Shown here: one piece after another, positions 22,600 through 35,113 of the stretch
How the letters are laid out: the number at the start of each line of letters is the position of its first letter
How positions within the stretch are numbered: the stretch's first letter is position 1
Source: Medicago truncatula
Taxonomy: Eukaryota; Streptophyta; Magnoliopsida; Fabales; Fabaceae
NCBI RefSeq assembly: GCF_003473485.1
Contig: NC_053045.1
Span: 42,698,494 to 42,762,493, forward strand
DNA: 64,000 nucleotides
Direction of reading: 5' to 3'
The notes under the pieces: generated by a model
Seen by the model: only the letters and a program-made list of their open reading frames with translations
The model's database searches: none
What the model was told of the DNA's origin: nothing
Made by a program: the position numbers and the translations under genes

Positions 22600-23971
22600 G
22601 CATCACACGTATCCAATTTTAAATTATCTGCTCGACTTTATTGCCGATAAGCATCCATCCAATAATTACAAATATTCTAGTCCAGAGGAGACCGAAGCCA
22701 AGTCTTCATCGTTTCGTTACATATAGATACAAAATGATGGTTTATATGCATGTAAATTGGATGACACAGCAGGCCAATATAAATTGTTATAATTAACTAT
22801 AACTATTTCTATCATGTTAGTTAGTTGGTTAATTCAATTTTATATTTTATAAAAGAAAATCAATTTTATATAATAATATTCTGGTTCAAGTACATGTTGT
22901 AGATAGAACAATACTCATATATTTATTAATGATTGTATTTTTAATGCTTATTTATTTGTTTTTGTTAATAATTTAACATACTTATTATTGGAACATAAAA
23001 AGAACATAAAATATATATTTACATTCATAAATTTATATCATTTTGCTAGCTATATCTTCAATAATACTAGTAAAAAAGAACTTCAATAATACTTTTCATT
23101 AACATTATTCCTATAAATTTCATTTTCTCAAACATATTTAAAAAAATTCAAATATTGTTCACGTATATAAACACAAGATAATTACTTTGATAATGAAACA
23201 CAAGATATATAGATATATCAACGAGCTAATCTATGAAATGTGAAATTTCAAGAGTACTTTGAGAATGACCAAGTAAAATACATTGTTGTCCCTAGAAATG
23301 GATAGATCCCTCTTGCCTTCTAAGTATATGCTTTTATAGCCTTATGAGCGGTCAAGTCGAGCTATGCATGCATGTTGAATGGTGGAGATGAGCTTAGCAT
23401 AAGTTGAATAGTCAAAGTGTAAGAATCCACGTGGTGTCCTTCGTACCAGTCCATAGTCCACCAAACGTCAAGTCTTTTGCAATGTAGTTGTTTATTCTTC
23501 GCCGGGTCGACTTGTACATGTATCAGTTCATAATTCACAAAGCGTCACGCATGTTAGGGCATAGACATTTGTCCTTCGTCAGGTTGACTTGTATCAAAGT
23601 CCATCAAACGTCAAGTTTGTTAGGGTGTAGACATTAGTCTTTCGTCCAATGGGAATGTATTGGTTTTCAACACACATTTGTTCATTATATGAACTATGGA
23701 GAGTTACAACAAATTTGGAAAGATAAACCAAGAGTACAGTATTGGTATTAATGGATACGTTGATACAAATTATAGATTTGTACGCTCTTACAACACTTGT
23801 TTTGTGGAAAAAGGAAAACAGAAAAAGAAGAAAATTACATCATACGTACTATCGTAGTATGTAGTATGTATCCATGTGATTCACTGAATCTCAATGATAT
23901 CTTATTGAAGAAAGGTCAATACAATATGAAACATCACTCATGGACCATTTGTGTTGTACGTGTATGTTTTA
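22600..23971. other. Intergenic DNA, probable old LTR-type remnant
   Basis: AT-rich up to about 23260. From 23270 to 23660 the sequence is richer in GC and contains repeated phrases (CCAAACGTCAAGT / CATCAAACGTCAAGT; TTCGCCGGGTCGACTTGTA / TTCGTCAGGTTGACTTGTA; GTTAGGGNGTAGACATT). Such internally repetitive sequence is typical of old retrotransposon LTRs, but I find no TG..CA ends with a duplication. The 3' UTR of isoflavone synthase copy 2 must lie at its right edge. Confidence 0.4.
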
Positions 23972-25777
23972 TCAGGAAAGGAGTTTAGCAGCAACACCAG
24001 CTCTTGCAAGTGGAACACACATGAGATTATGTGCTCTTGGAACCGTAAGACCAGGTCTCTCATCCATGCTAACCTTAACATCATCACCTTTCAATATTTG
24101 TCCATGTGGGCCTGGTACTTGTAGATCAAAACACTGAATAATTGATGAAAGTAGTGTTGCCATTCCTGCTGTTGCCAAATTGACTCCAGGACACATCCTT
24201 CTTCCAGACCCAAATGGTAGAAGTGTGAAATGTTGACCCCTAAGATCAATTGAAGCTGCTTCACCTTCACCTTGGCTTGCATTTTCTAAGAACCTCTCTG
24301 GACGAAATTCCAATGGTTTTTCCCAATATTTTGGGTCTCTTCCCACTTGCCATACATTGAAAAGTATCAAAGCTCCCTCCGGGATCACATAACCATTGAT
24401 CTCACACTCTTCGGTGCATTTTCTCTTCACCACGGGTAGTGGTGGGTGCAAACGGAATACCTCCTTCACCATGGCGCGAATGTATGGAAGATTCTGAACA
24501 TCTGATTCGTCAACTAGTCTATCTTTTCCCACAACAGAGTCAATCTCTTCTTGTGCTTTCTTCCATACTCTTGGATTGTTGATGAGCTCTGCCAAAGTCC
24601 ATTCTGTTGCCACAGCTGTGGAATCTGTCCCTGCAGAGAAGAAATCCTGCAAACAAAGGAATTTAACTTAGCATATAATGGAGAGAGAAAATCTTATCTA
24701 AAATGTAATATACTCTCATCGGTCACTCTTACAAGCAAAAAACCACTTCTTAGGTTCATTGAATGAGTAATGGATGTGGTCATTTTTTCAGTGAACCTAA
24801 AAAATAGTTTTTTTGATTATAATAGTGACCGGAGGGAGTATGTATTTAACACCAAAGCAATTAGAAGAAAAGAAACTCACCACAACAAGACCCTTGATTT
24901 GTTCCTTTGTAATTTTGATCTCCATGGTCTCATCTTGTGCAAATTCAAGCAAAGTGTCAAGAAAAACAACATTCTGCTCGCCCTCTACGATTTCTCCATT
25001 TTTTCTTTTGTTCACAATCTCTTGTCGTTTCTTGATAACCTTTTCAATGATAGGATCATACTTATTGAAAATCTCCTCAGTTCTCTTATCATAGTTTCCA
25101 AACTTAAACTTGTTCAAAGGCCAAATAAAGTTTGTAACACTATATTCTCCAAAGATCTTAAGAACATCACGAGCAATATCTCTAACCTCTTCGGCCTCAC
25201 CCAACATCATGGTAGAGATTGTGCTGTTTGTCCACTTGAGAAGCTCCTCAGTGACATCAAGTGGCTGTTGAGTTTCAGCACTATTAGCCATGACCTTAAG
25301 AACCTTAAGGATTTCTCGGCTCCTCAATGGCCTCAATTTGTTAACAGTGGTGGCGTTGAGCAAGTCGTTCATGATAAGCTTTCTAATAAACTTCCAATAA
25401 GGTGCAAATGGAACCATAGCAACAGAATTATCATAGGTAAGACGACTAATAGCAGAGGTTTGGAATCTTGTGTTAAAGGAAGTAGCTTCATGGGTTTGAA
25501 GGAAAAGTTTAAACAAGTCAGGAGTGGATGCAACAACGGTAGGCATGGAACCAAAGTAAAGAGTGTACAAAGGTCCATAACGCTTTCCTAACTTGATAAG
25601 AGTGTGGTGAAGAAGTGGGTTATCCAAAAGATGAAGATGACCAATGAAAGGAAGACGTGGTTTAGGGCTTGGTGGATTTGGAAGATGGCGAAGTGCCTTT
25701 GATTTTGCAGTAGGTGTTGGACGTAAGTGTATAAAAAGAGCAATCACCAATAAAGCAATTGCAATTTCCACCAACAT
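23972..25777 (-). CDS. Isoflavone synthase (2-hydroxyisoflavanone synthase, CYP93C), copy 2
   Basis: Exon 1 is 25777-24881 and exon 2 is 24646-23972, with a 234-nt phase-0 intron (GTGAGT donor, unlike GTAAGT in the other two copies), giving 523 residues. It has the same reaction and domain order as copy 1. All CYP93C landmarks are present: AGTDST with Ser308, ExxR at 361-364, Leu369, Lys373 and haem-ligand Cys451. It differs from copy 1 at about 30 sites, for example ATEWTLAEL against [18 protein letters not shown] against RVLKKAREE, and ENASQGEGE against ENVGEGE, a 2-residue insertion before the haem loop. More than half of the intron is a Stowaway-like MITE. It is intact and probably functional. 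It is the donor or recipient of the exon-1 tract shared with copy 3. Confidence 0.95.
24713..24838. mobile_element. Stowaway-like MITE inside the isoflavone synthase copy 2 intron
   Basis: This 126-bp element runs from CTCTCATCGGTCACT to AGTGACCGGAGGGAG and is flanked by TA on both sides (24711-24712 and 24839-24840), as for Tc1/mariner MITEs. It makes up over half of the 234-nt intron and is absent from the introns of copies 1 and 3. Confidence 0.8.
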
Positions 25778-25915
25778 GGTGTATTGTATATATTTGCTTA
25801 AGTTGTTAAGGATACTAAGAATAGAAACAATGTTATTATTGGTTACTCTTAGGTAGGTGTTGAGAACAAATAGGTTTGATGTTTTGCCCTGAGAGAAAAG
25901 GTTTCCAACACTCCC

Positions 25916-25923
25916 CTTTTATA
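25916..25923 (-). promoter_or_regulatory. TATA box of isoflavone synthase copy 2
   Basis: TATAAAAG on the minus strand lies about 140 bp upstream of the start codon. The leader is alignable with that of copies 1 and 3 but diverges upstream of the TATA box sooner than those two do from each other. GCGGCTTACGTAC (26122-26134) is shared with the region upstream of copy 1 (near 17980). Confidence 0.7.
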
Positions 25924-27029
25924 AAGGTAATAATCTCTTGATTCAGTATAACATTAAAGTCTCACTCGTGTTTAAAGGGTTAGGTCCTAATTTTCTTCTA
26001 TCTTTGCGGGGCCTACAACTACAAAGATGGCTTCAATGAAAATATTTTTATTTCTTCAATGATGTACACATAATGCAAAATGCAAAATAAAACTATTATG
26101 TTTCCATACTCTTTCTCTGTGGCGGCGGCTTACGTACAATGAGTGATTCGTCGGTTAATATGAAATAAAATACTACTATCTTCAAGCTGCCACTCAAAAT
26201 TATATGCTTCTTAAGTTGAAGAGTGCAGTTATTGCTTACTGAAAGATTAGAAAATCTTTCAAGGTTGAAAATTATGACCAATTTAAAATCAATTAATTTT
26301 GCTTTTTGCATAGCTAATTATTGTTTAGATGAAAATAAGGAGTTTTTACTTAGTTAAACATTTTATACTTATTCAAGGTTGGAAACTATGACCAATTTAA
26401 AAATCAATTAATTTTGTTTTGAATTAGTAGTGTTTATTTATTTTTATATCAAATTGTGTATATCCTCAGTCCTCACCTACTAATGCCTTTCTAGTAGCTT
26501 AGTAAGGGTGGCATACAACATGTTATTCACAGAACCTATCTTGTGTTTGTGGGATTGCATGTACAGTACAGGGATAGGTGAGAACTTTCTTGTGGTTGTT
26601 ATTTGTTGCTATACTTTTCTACAAGGAACATTCAAATTCAAATGTGAAGTGTGAACTGTAGTGAAGTGTGAACTGCAGTTGGACTTGCTAGTTTTCTCTA
26701 TAAATCACATGGATTCATTCGGCTGACGTTTCAGTCACTTTAGTGACTTTGTCTCTATCTTTCTTTTAACCGATAATTTTTCGTTATCAAAATAGTTTAT
26801 TATAATCACATATCTATCATTCTCTTTCATATAAAATACACTAAAGTCGTCAAAATCACCAAAATGCAAAGTCACTCAAGTATTTCCCGATTCATATGGG
26901 CTGCTGTCCACACTACCTCATTTCTTACCTTTATTAATAATTTTAGTGGGTTTATTCGAAAAAAATCACGGGTAATAATGTGTGATTTTATTCGAATGTT
27001 ACCCCCTCTATCAAATGAAAAATGTTTGA
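25924..27029. other. Promoter and intergenic region upstream of isoflavone synthase copy 2
   Basis: No gene is seen. CCTCAGTCCTCACCTACTAA (26464-26483) resembles the sequence around the AC element upstream of O-methyltransferase A. ACCNATTTAAAATCAATTAA occurs twice (about 26277 and 26391). Confidence 0.5.
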
Positions 27030-27038
27030 TAGATAATA

Positions 27039-27467
27039 GGCTTAAATATGTATTTTATCCTTGCAATTAAGGGTCGTTTAAAAATCGGTCCTTGTATTCG
27101 CTAATCCTTGCAAACTAGCCTTGCAATCATTAATCATTTAAAATTTCGTCCTTTGATCAACTTAATCACTGTCACGTCACTAATTTGATGACGTGGCAAT
27201 CACTGCCACACATGAAATTCCAATTTTGCCCTTAAGAAGAGGACAAAATATTGAAGAAAGAATTGGAAACCCAGTGGTAAAATTGGAATTTCATGTGTGA
27301 CAGTGATTGCCACGTCCTCAAATTAGTGACGTGGCAGTGATTAAGTGGGGAGAGGGACGAAATTTTAAATGATTAAACAATGCAAAGGTAAATTGCCAGG
27401 ATTAGCGATTACATGAACCAATTTTTAAACGACCCCTAATTGCAAGGATAAAATACATATTTAAGCC
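27039..27467. mobile_element. Mutator-type hairpin MITE, 429 bp, 9-bp TSD
   Basis: It runs from GGCTTAAATATGTATTTTAT to its inverse and is nearly palindromic along its whole length. The arms include GACGTGGCAATCACTG and its mirror. TAGATAATA flanks both sides (27030-27038 and 27468-27476). The terminal sequence is shared with the elements at 1530, 32931 and 51029. Confidence 0.92.
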
Positions 27468-27476
27468 TAGATAATA

Positions 27477-29283
27477 TATACACCTAAGTAGCAATATCGC
27501 TTAAAATTAGCTTGGATATCAGCCCAACATTTTTCATCCAAAACCATATTATCAAGAAACGATACATGAGATACTCCCTCCACAGATGGAAAAGTCCAAG
27601 AAACTATCATATTTTACCGATCAATATCAATATCTTGGAATATTGTTTCTTTGTTGTGATTGTGATGTTTCCTTTGTACATCTCAGCTATCATATTTTAC
27701 TATTGAACATTTATGAATAATTTTGATAACATGTTAGAACTTTTCTGTTTTGCTTTTGTAAACTTTGAAAAACTTTAAAATATATTAGTAAATTTCTCTA
27801 CTTGATAAAGTGTCTTTGTCGGCAAAAAATATTTGACATTTTTATAAGGCAAAATCCATATTTTAAGGAGTGTTGTTATTTTAGTATCAAAATCAAGTTC
27901 CATAACACCACCATATATGTCACATGCTAGCATGGGCGAAGTAGATGGGCAAAATTGCATACCTACCCTCAGTTCCTCACTCATTTTTTTGACCTAGCTG
28001 TGGATTCAGATAGATGTTGTGTTGTGACTTGTGATAATAGAATATATCCAAAAAAACATTGATTGACACATAAAGGTCCGGTTTGTTTTATATTTTTAAG
28101 AAAGAAAAAAACCACTTTTGTTATTTTTAAGTGTTTGTATACGATTTTTGAAAAATCATTTTATAAAAAAATATATTTTGACTTTAAAATAAAAAATTAT
28201 TAGGATTAATTTTTTTAAAAATCTATTTAAAAAAAAACAAGGCGGTAAAACATAAACTAGTTAAAAATCATTCTTTGGATAGCGAACAAACACAAATAAC
28301 TTCTAATCTTTTTTTTTTTTTATAAACTTTCTGACATAGAATCAATTTTTTTTTAAGTTAAAACAAACGCACCCAAAATCATACATATAGGATTAATAAA
28401 ATGGAAATGTTAAAGAATGTCTAACGAATTTAAAATAGAAATATTGTTTTAAGAAAGATAAGAAAATGTGTATTCAACTTTTTTTTAATATTTAAAAATT
28501 GTTGTTTTTAAGGTAAAACTTTTATCTTTTGTCAAAAAATAAAAATCTTTTGCTTTTTCAACAAATATTTTTGTAGCACTTGTTTGTATGACCTTAATAA
28601 AATTACGATACTAGTATTTTATTTGTCACTTTTTAACTGTCTTTTTTATCTCTTTATGTGTACCAAGACACTCCCCTCAAAAAAATTATGTACCAAAATA
28701 ATCAATAAATATTGATCTATAATTTTTTTATCCTTAAAAAAAAATCATTTTTCATATTTTATAATTCTCTTAATTATTTATTATCTTATTTCATCTATTT
28801 ATTTTTCTCCAATAAACAACATAAAAAACATTATTAACAAATCAATAATTAATATTTTGTTGAACTTTGAAAATGATAAATATTAATAGTTTTTTAGATC
28901 AATAAATTAATTCCCTCAAAAGATAAATATTAATAGTTTTTCTTACTCAAATATTAATAAATTAAGATTAGTCAAGAAAGACAGCCTTGTTTGAGGATAA
29001 TTATGCACGAAATGAGATATGGCCAATAGATTCAAAGATTTAGCGTCACTACATATTATATAGAATTCATTCATTCAATCTTGAATCCGGCTTTGGTTTT
29101 GGTCATGGACATCAACGTGATTCATATTCACCGGTACTAGTACGTTTGTTTTTAGTGAAACACGGGAATCACAGCTTCTTGTTAACGACATAGGGTTTTA
29201 ATTTTTATTTTATTTTAAGGAAAATAGCTTATAACTTTTCATTACTAATCAAAATCAAAAATCAAAATCAAAATATATAGAGG
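27477..29283. other. Intergenic, AT-rich, no gene seen
   Basis: Apart from the MITE-like element at 28076-28374 I find no exons or long repeats. AAAAGATAAATATTAATAGTTTTT-type phrases recur near 28870 and 28920. Confidence 0.5.
28076..28374. mobile_element. Possible hAT-type MITE
   Basis: The left end (GGTCCGGTTTGTTTT) and the inverse of the right end (GGGTGCGTTTGTTTT) match at 12 of 15 positions. The interior is AT-rich and non-coding. No target duplication was identified, so the call is tentative. Confidence 0.4.
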
Positions 29284-30002
29284 TACATCATTAAAGACAT
29301 GATAACCAACTAAGAATATGATATTTTTAGCAAAAGTATGAGCGACTTCATTCGCTTATCTTCGACTGAACTTCACCTTAGAATTAAAAAAAAAAAACAT
29401 TGAAACATCTTTTGCATTCCCCCAAAATTGAACCAAACTCAGACACATCATTGTCCTCAAGAACCTTCTCTCCCTCTTCGATCTACCCCACCCGAAACGC
29501 CCTCTCCTTAACCACCTCCTTTGAATTGCCGAACCGATCAAACCTTTTCAACCTTGGCTGAAACCCGATAATTACCAAAATAGACATTATTCAAAGCCTC
29601 AGACAATTTACCAACATCTTTGACATTGCAAAAGTACACAAAACCATAAGCATGACCATTGGCGTTGCGTTTTTTAGCTAGATACACATCCTCCAACATA
29701 CCACAAACTTTGGTAAAGTAAAAAGAAACAAATTTCTTAAATTCAGAACCCACATGATTTTCCTACTCTCCCTGTCGAATTGGAGACCATGAACTAGAAA
29801 AGCCGTGACCTGAACCAATTCTTGATCGCACAAGACTAGAAAAAGTGGCACGTTGTTCCCTGCTGAACCGTGATCGTACCGATTGAAAACTACATTGCGC
29901 CATAACCCTATGCTGATCAAACCACTCATATCCGAAACCTCCTTGCCATGAATCCCCTGCTGCATGTCCTGAACTCAATAACCTTGTCCGAACGCTTTCC
30001 AA
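29284..30002 (-). pseudogene. LINE remnants: RRM-type ORF1 piece and an RNase H tail
   Basis: On the minus strand, 29740-29545 encodes GSEFKKFVSFYFT, KVCGMLEDVYLAKKRNANGH and AYGFVYFCNVKDVGKLSEAL, an RNA-recognition motif of the kind that begins the ORF1 of legume L1-type LINEs (RNP1-like YGFVYF). Upstream (to about 30002) is the basic, Arg/Ser-rich leader. Separately, 29360-29284 reads ANEVAHTFAKNIIFLVGYHV, the C-terminal end of a LINE RNase H domain. Two LINE fragments of the same orientation are thus abutted. Both are broken. Confidence 0.65.
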
Positions 30003-31692
30003 TGTTGTGATTCAACTCAGCTCATTCTCCCTTATCCCCCCATTTTTTGGCACCTTACTTGAACCACGACCACCATTCGTACCTCACCACCGACGATTGA
30101 GAATACCGGCGCAGTTGTCCTTGACGGAGACTAGGGCCTAGGGTAACCACCAGGGTCGTCCCTGAGAATTCGGAGGCTCGGCTTTGGGAATGAAAAGAGG
30201 CTAGTGATAAAATCAAAACATATTTTTTTTAAAAGAGCAATGTTCTATTTATATTTTTTAAAAGATAAATATAAGGTGCCGTATATATGCGGTACACCCA
30301 GAGGTGAAAATGATTACCGTATACATGAGGAACCCCCACCTAACACCAAAATCAAGAGGAACTAATTCTAATAATCCTAAAAGGCTAAAACAAGAGGACA
30401 ACAATTTTTTTCTTTTTCCTACGCTTCTCAGCGCCAGACTCAAACTTTCGAATCTTAGGCGGCAATCTAGGAGGAGCCAATTTAGGAGGCATACAGGAAG
30501 ATTAAAAAAAATAAAGAACCTGAAATTCTTCACCGTTCTTGAGCAATTCCGCAATGTTGAAGTTGAACCACATCATTAGACATACAATGTTGAGATTGAA
30601 CCATAAAATAAAATTAAAACATAATTAGTAATTAACAACATATATGTTATATAAATTCAATTATACACATAAATTTGAATAATTTTAGCAAAAACTCCCA
30701 AAATAGTAAATATGCTGAAATCAATTATTACTAATTCTGTTAATAATCAACCAAATCTCTATCAATCTTTATCAATCTCTATTTTAGCAATTTCAACATT
30801 CAATAAACAGTGTTGTTTTGGAAATTGGAAAACCGATTGAAATTTGAAACAGTGCTGTTTTCAACATTCAACAAATTTCTATCAATCTCTATTTTAGCAA
30901 TTTCAACATTCAAATTAATGAAAGAGAGTTTATTTACTTACCAAACAGTGTTGTTTTGGAAAGGGGAAAACTGATTGAAACCTTGAGAGTTGAGAATCAG
31001 TGATGTTTTGGTGAAGAAGGAAGAAGAAGAAGGAAAGTCTGATGAAGTGAATCAGTTGATGATTGATCAGTGATGGTGGTTGTGAATCGGTGATGGAATG
31101 GAAGAAAATCGGTGATGAGAGCGAGGAAACGCGTTTCAACTTTTGTGAGGGAATGAAATAAATTTTTTTTCTTATTGGAGGGAAAAAAAAATTGAGGCCC
31201 ATCCTTGAGGGAGGCCCAACTCGTTTGAGCTATTTGCACCCCTCAGAAACGCCCTCCGATAACCACCTCCTTCTCTTTGCATCGTTTTTTTTTTTTTGAT
31301 ATATCACTTATTGAGTCCTGATAAATATATCACTTATGTTTGGTCTTTGTTGTTTTATTTTTGTCTCTAAAATATTTATTCACATTGAAATTGGTCTACA
31401 TAATATATACAATATTTGATTTTCATCCTCCAAGTATGAGTTGCGTAAGAACTAAATTGAGTATTACACATATTATAAGACTAAGTTCAACCTTATTAAA
31501 TGTAGACTACGTCAGTACATACGAAGAATTTGAAGTAAAAATCTTAAAACTATTTGTGGAAAACAAAATGTCTTTAAAATGTTGAACAAACACGGTCCAT
31601 AAAAATATAGGCTATGACGGTATAGATGATTGTATTTTATCGAAAGAATGACGATATAGATGATGAAAACAAAGACTACGTTAATTATATAA
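30003..31692. other. Unresolved transposon-like or gene-promoter-like sequence
   Basis: The phrase ATCAATCTCTATTTTAGCAA with TTTCAACATTCAA occurs twice (about 30773 and 30885), as does CCAAACAGTGTTGTTTTGGA or a close variant. A minus-strand stretch (31200-30950) looks like a Ser/His-rich leader ending at GTTTGGTAAGTA, a possible splice donor. Nothing could be assigned to a family. CGAAACGCCCTC near 29500 recurs near 31247, suggesting an insertion or duplication within LINE-related sequence. Confidence 0.35.
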
Positions 31693-31857
31693 GAAATGAT
31701 ATTTGTACAACCATTTTATTACATTTTTTAACAATTTTCTCTCTCATATTTACATGATGTTATTATTTTTTCTCTTTCTTTTTCTCTCTCAATTATTTTT
31801 GATTAATCAAAAGAGAAAAAATAAAGTTGTCATGAATGTACATATATCATTGCTCTA
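31693..31857. mobile_element. Small MITE-like inverted-repeat element
   Basis: It runs from AGAAATGATATTTGTACAAC to GTACATATATCATTGCTCT, with mirrored ends (AGAGCAATGATAT) and C/T-rich arms. The same terminal words occur in the 645-bp tandem unit (TGTACAAATATCATTTCTCT), so a related copy lies inside that repeat. No clear target duplication was found. Confidence 0.5.
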
Positions 31858-32063
31858 ATTATATTTTGTTTGTCTCTTAGTGCTACTTTTCAACGAAAAC
31901 AATATTTTGTCCTCTCTGCTGGGAGCCAACATAGACCGGAAGTGGAACTGTACTTTTAACAGACGAAATAATCCGCAAAACTTAACTCTAAAGTAAGTAG
32001 TGGCAGAGCTAGGAATTACATAGAGTTTGGGTGAAAAATTTATCGTAAATTTACACGTGACAT

Positions 32064-32094
<31 letters not shown>

Positions 32095-32922
32095 TTCTTC
32101 CTTCACAAAAAAATAAAAATAATATATATATATATAAATAGTCATATATAAAAATAAAAAAGGATCGTCATATTAAGTTGTTTGAAGTATTTATCGACAA
32201 TGGCGGATCTTGAGTTATTTTCTCGGGGATATCAAAATTCTATGAAATATATATTAAGCTGTTTGAAAGATTTGTCAAAACTTATAACTGCTATAGTGGT
32301 TTAATTTACATGAGTATAACCTAGAGGTGTGTTTGATTCCCTCCATGGAACTCTTTGACAAAAAAGTAAAACACAAATATAAAAAAGGGAGAAGAAGAAA
32401 GAATCAAAACATGCCTGATATAATATATATATATATATATATAAACATTGCGGTACCATGAATTCCAAAGAAGATCCGTCAATAATTATCCATCGAACCC
32501 GGGGTTGCCGGACGGTGAAACCTCCCCTAAAAGTAAGCATTAATTCATGTTTAATGGCCATAGTTAAGTTTTGACTTAAAACAAAATGTGTGGCAGCTGA
32601 ATGAGCTGGAAATTGTATGTATATTCAAAGAAAAGAATGTGGCTCCCAGGTACACAGTATCAGTTGATTAAATAATTGATTTATTCTGTTTTCCTTCCTT
32701 TTCGATTAAAATAGGTGTGTTATTGACTTGACTCATGGACACATACTTTATCATCCAATATTTTCTATCACACGACAATTGACAAGTAAACACTACTACT
32801 AGTATAGTCTTTGTTGACTGCTGTGCTAACTTTTACTCGGAATATTTTTTGTTTCAAAAGTTAACATTCATTTTGGTATTTTAACCCCTTCAATTTTATT
32901 TTATTTTTGTGGTATTTCAACA
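31858..32922. other. Intergenic, AT-rich with short AT microsatellites
   Basis: AT runs occur at 32066-32090, 32123-32135 and 32420-32442. GATCCGTC plus GAACCCGGGGTTGCCGGACG (32475-32515) is a GC-rich island without recognisable coding sense. No gene is seen. Confidence 0.5.
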
Positions 32923-34144
32923 TTTTTTTAGGCTTAATAACAGTTTTCGCCCTCTAACTTTCACAAAGTTACAATTTTAATCCTCTAAGAAAAAATTACA
33001 AAACTGTCTCCTAAGTTTTGCAACTGTAGCAGTTTTGCCCTCATAAGGCCAATTATTGGTAAAAAAAAAATAACACGTGGCACCTCACTTAGGGTGCCAC
33101 ATCAACGTAGACGGAGTCAAAATTGGCCTTAAGGGCAAAACTGTCACTGTAACACCCCGTTACCCAAAAACATTTAAATAACAAATATTCATCAGAGTAT
33201 TTCACCAAAACGGGCATGCTACACTACAATTCAAAAATTCTTAAATAGAAAATAAAACTATTTAATTCAACATCATCCATAGCTTCAAAATTTAGGCAGC
33301 GGAAAGCTTACATTTCAAATAACCACAACAACGGTTAAATTCTCCAAAATAATATCTTGACATAAAGCCTAACCAACAGTAACTCAATCAACCAGGCCAC
33401 ATCAACAAGTTCCAAAAATTGATACATAGGAAGGAAAACAACAATAATATAACATAATAATTCCCATCCCACGTATCAGAGCCCTAGACACGACTCTTGA
33501 GCCACCACCGACTATTCACAACAATAAATATAGATATCAAAATCTTCAATTGAATCTAACACCCTAAACATCAAATACATCATCTTGCAAATATAAATAT
33601 ATAATTCACAAGCACCAACAACCATCATCAAAATCCACACATCACAATATGTATATAAATATCTACATATATTCATCAACAACATCATCATCATCAAAGC
33701 AACAACTAAGACTCATGCAAATGACATGACAACACTGCTAAGACAACACCTTAGACTCCCCAATAGATGCAATTATGCATGTGGTACCAAACAGGACCGA
33801 AGCCCTCACCGCTTTTGATTGGTTAAAGCATTCATCAGGACCGAAGCCCTCACCGCTGTTGAGCAACTAGTGCTCCAGGACATGAGTCCTCTCCGCTGTT
33901 TTATGCATATGCAATGGACCTACTTGTGTATATCTACATACAACTTGACTATGCATACATACTCCATATGACTCCATTTTACAACATGTATGTTTAAATA
34001 ACAAATCATACATCATAACCATCAGTAACATTCAAACATTTCAGCAATCCAATCATCCAGAATAGTGCATAATTACATGAAACTATGCTCAACACAACAA
34101 CATTAAATCACTACCATTCATGCAATCAAAACAGCACGCAACAA

Positions 34145-34505
34145 CAGGGTAGCTCGCCTCGCGAGCACATCTGCTCGCTATGGCGAGTTCACAAAACTGG
34201 CTGCTCGCCATGGCGAGTTCAAGGCGAACTCGAGACGAGTGAAAAATAGGTGCTCTCGGGAAAAATGACATTTTCTCACTCAAACCTCAATACTAAGCTC
34301 CCTATTCATCTTTTTAACCTAAAACTTGCTCCAGTCATCATTAAAATCATTTATGCACATTAAACCATCCCCAAAACATCTTATAACAACATTTCAAAAT
34401 TCAGGTTTTGATCTGGCTTGCTCGCCACGGCGAGTTGGTCTGCTCGCGAGGCGAGTGTTGATGTTGTTCACTCGCGAGGCGAGACATGAATGCTCGCGAG
34501 GCGAG
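34145..34505. repeat. Cluster of palindromic CTCGC(N)4GCGAG-type words
   Basis: At least seven near-palindromes occur: CTCGCCTCGCGAG, GCTCGCTATGGCGAG, CTCGCCATGGCGAG, CTCGCCACGGCGAG, and CTCGCGAGGCGAG three times. Each contains or nearly contains a CTCGC...GCGAG dyad. They are GC-rich islands in an AT-rich LTR. Confidence 0.8.
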
Positions 34506-35050
34506 CGATGAACATCAGTACGGGCAGAAAACTGGTTTTTCCCAAAAATCTCATTTTTCTTCCATTCACTCCCCAAATCAAATTACAGATGTAAATTAAC
34601 TTGCTGTATGCACTTAGAACCTATTTCTAACATCAAATTCACACTCACAACTCTAAAATCATCCTTTTATCATAAAACCCCAAAATCCCCAACTTTCACC
34701 AAAACCTGTTAAACTCAAAATCTGAAATCAATAACTACCCTATTGAAGTAAACCTCACCCTTACCTTAGAAATTGCAGAAGAAATGTGCAACAAAATCAC
34801 TCTTGACTCTAACTTGGTCTTCTCTCCTTTTTCTCCCAACTTGTCAGTTTTCCGTACAAAGCTTTTCTAACTTCTCTTTCCTAACTTCCCATTACTTGTA
34901 ACTCCCTTCTATTTTCACTTAACTCCCCATAATTTCTATTAACTTCTATTAATTCCCCAATTACCAAAATAATTACTATTTCACACTTATTCTAATTATT
35001 ATTAAAATAAACTATATAATAAAATAAACACACCACATAAATCACCAAAA

Positions 35051-35056
<6 letters not shown>

Positions 35057-35110
<54 letters not shown>
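35057..35110. repeat. AT dinucleotide microsatellite
   Basis: About 54 bp of uninterrupted AT alternation near the 3' end of the solo LTR. Confidence 0.95.

Positions 35111-35113
<3 letters not shown>

Noticed and set aside
31300..31338. Direct repeat of ATATATCACTTAT that looked like another tail-only insertion
   Set aside because: The 13-nt spacer lacks a poly(A) or poly(T) edge, so it is better described as a short tandem duplication.
34089..34576. Open frames through the CTCGCGAGGCGAG region
   Set aside because: Produced by the GC-rich palindromes; inside a solo LTR and without family similarity.
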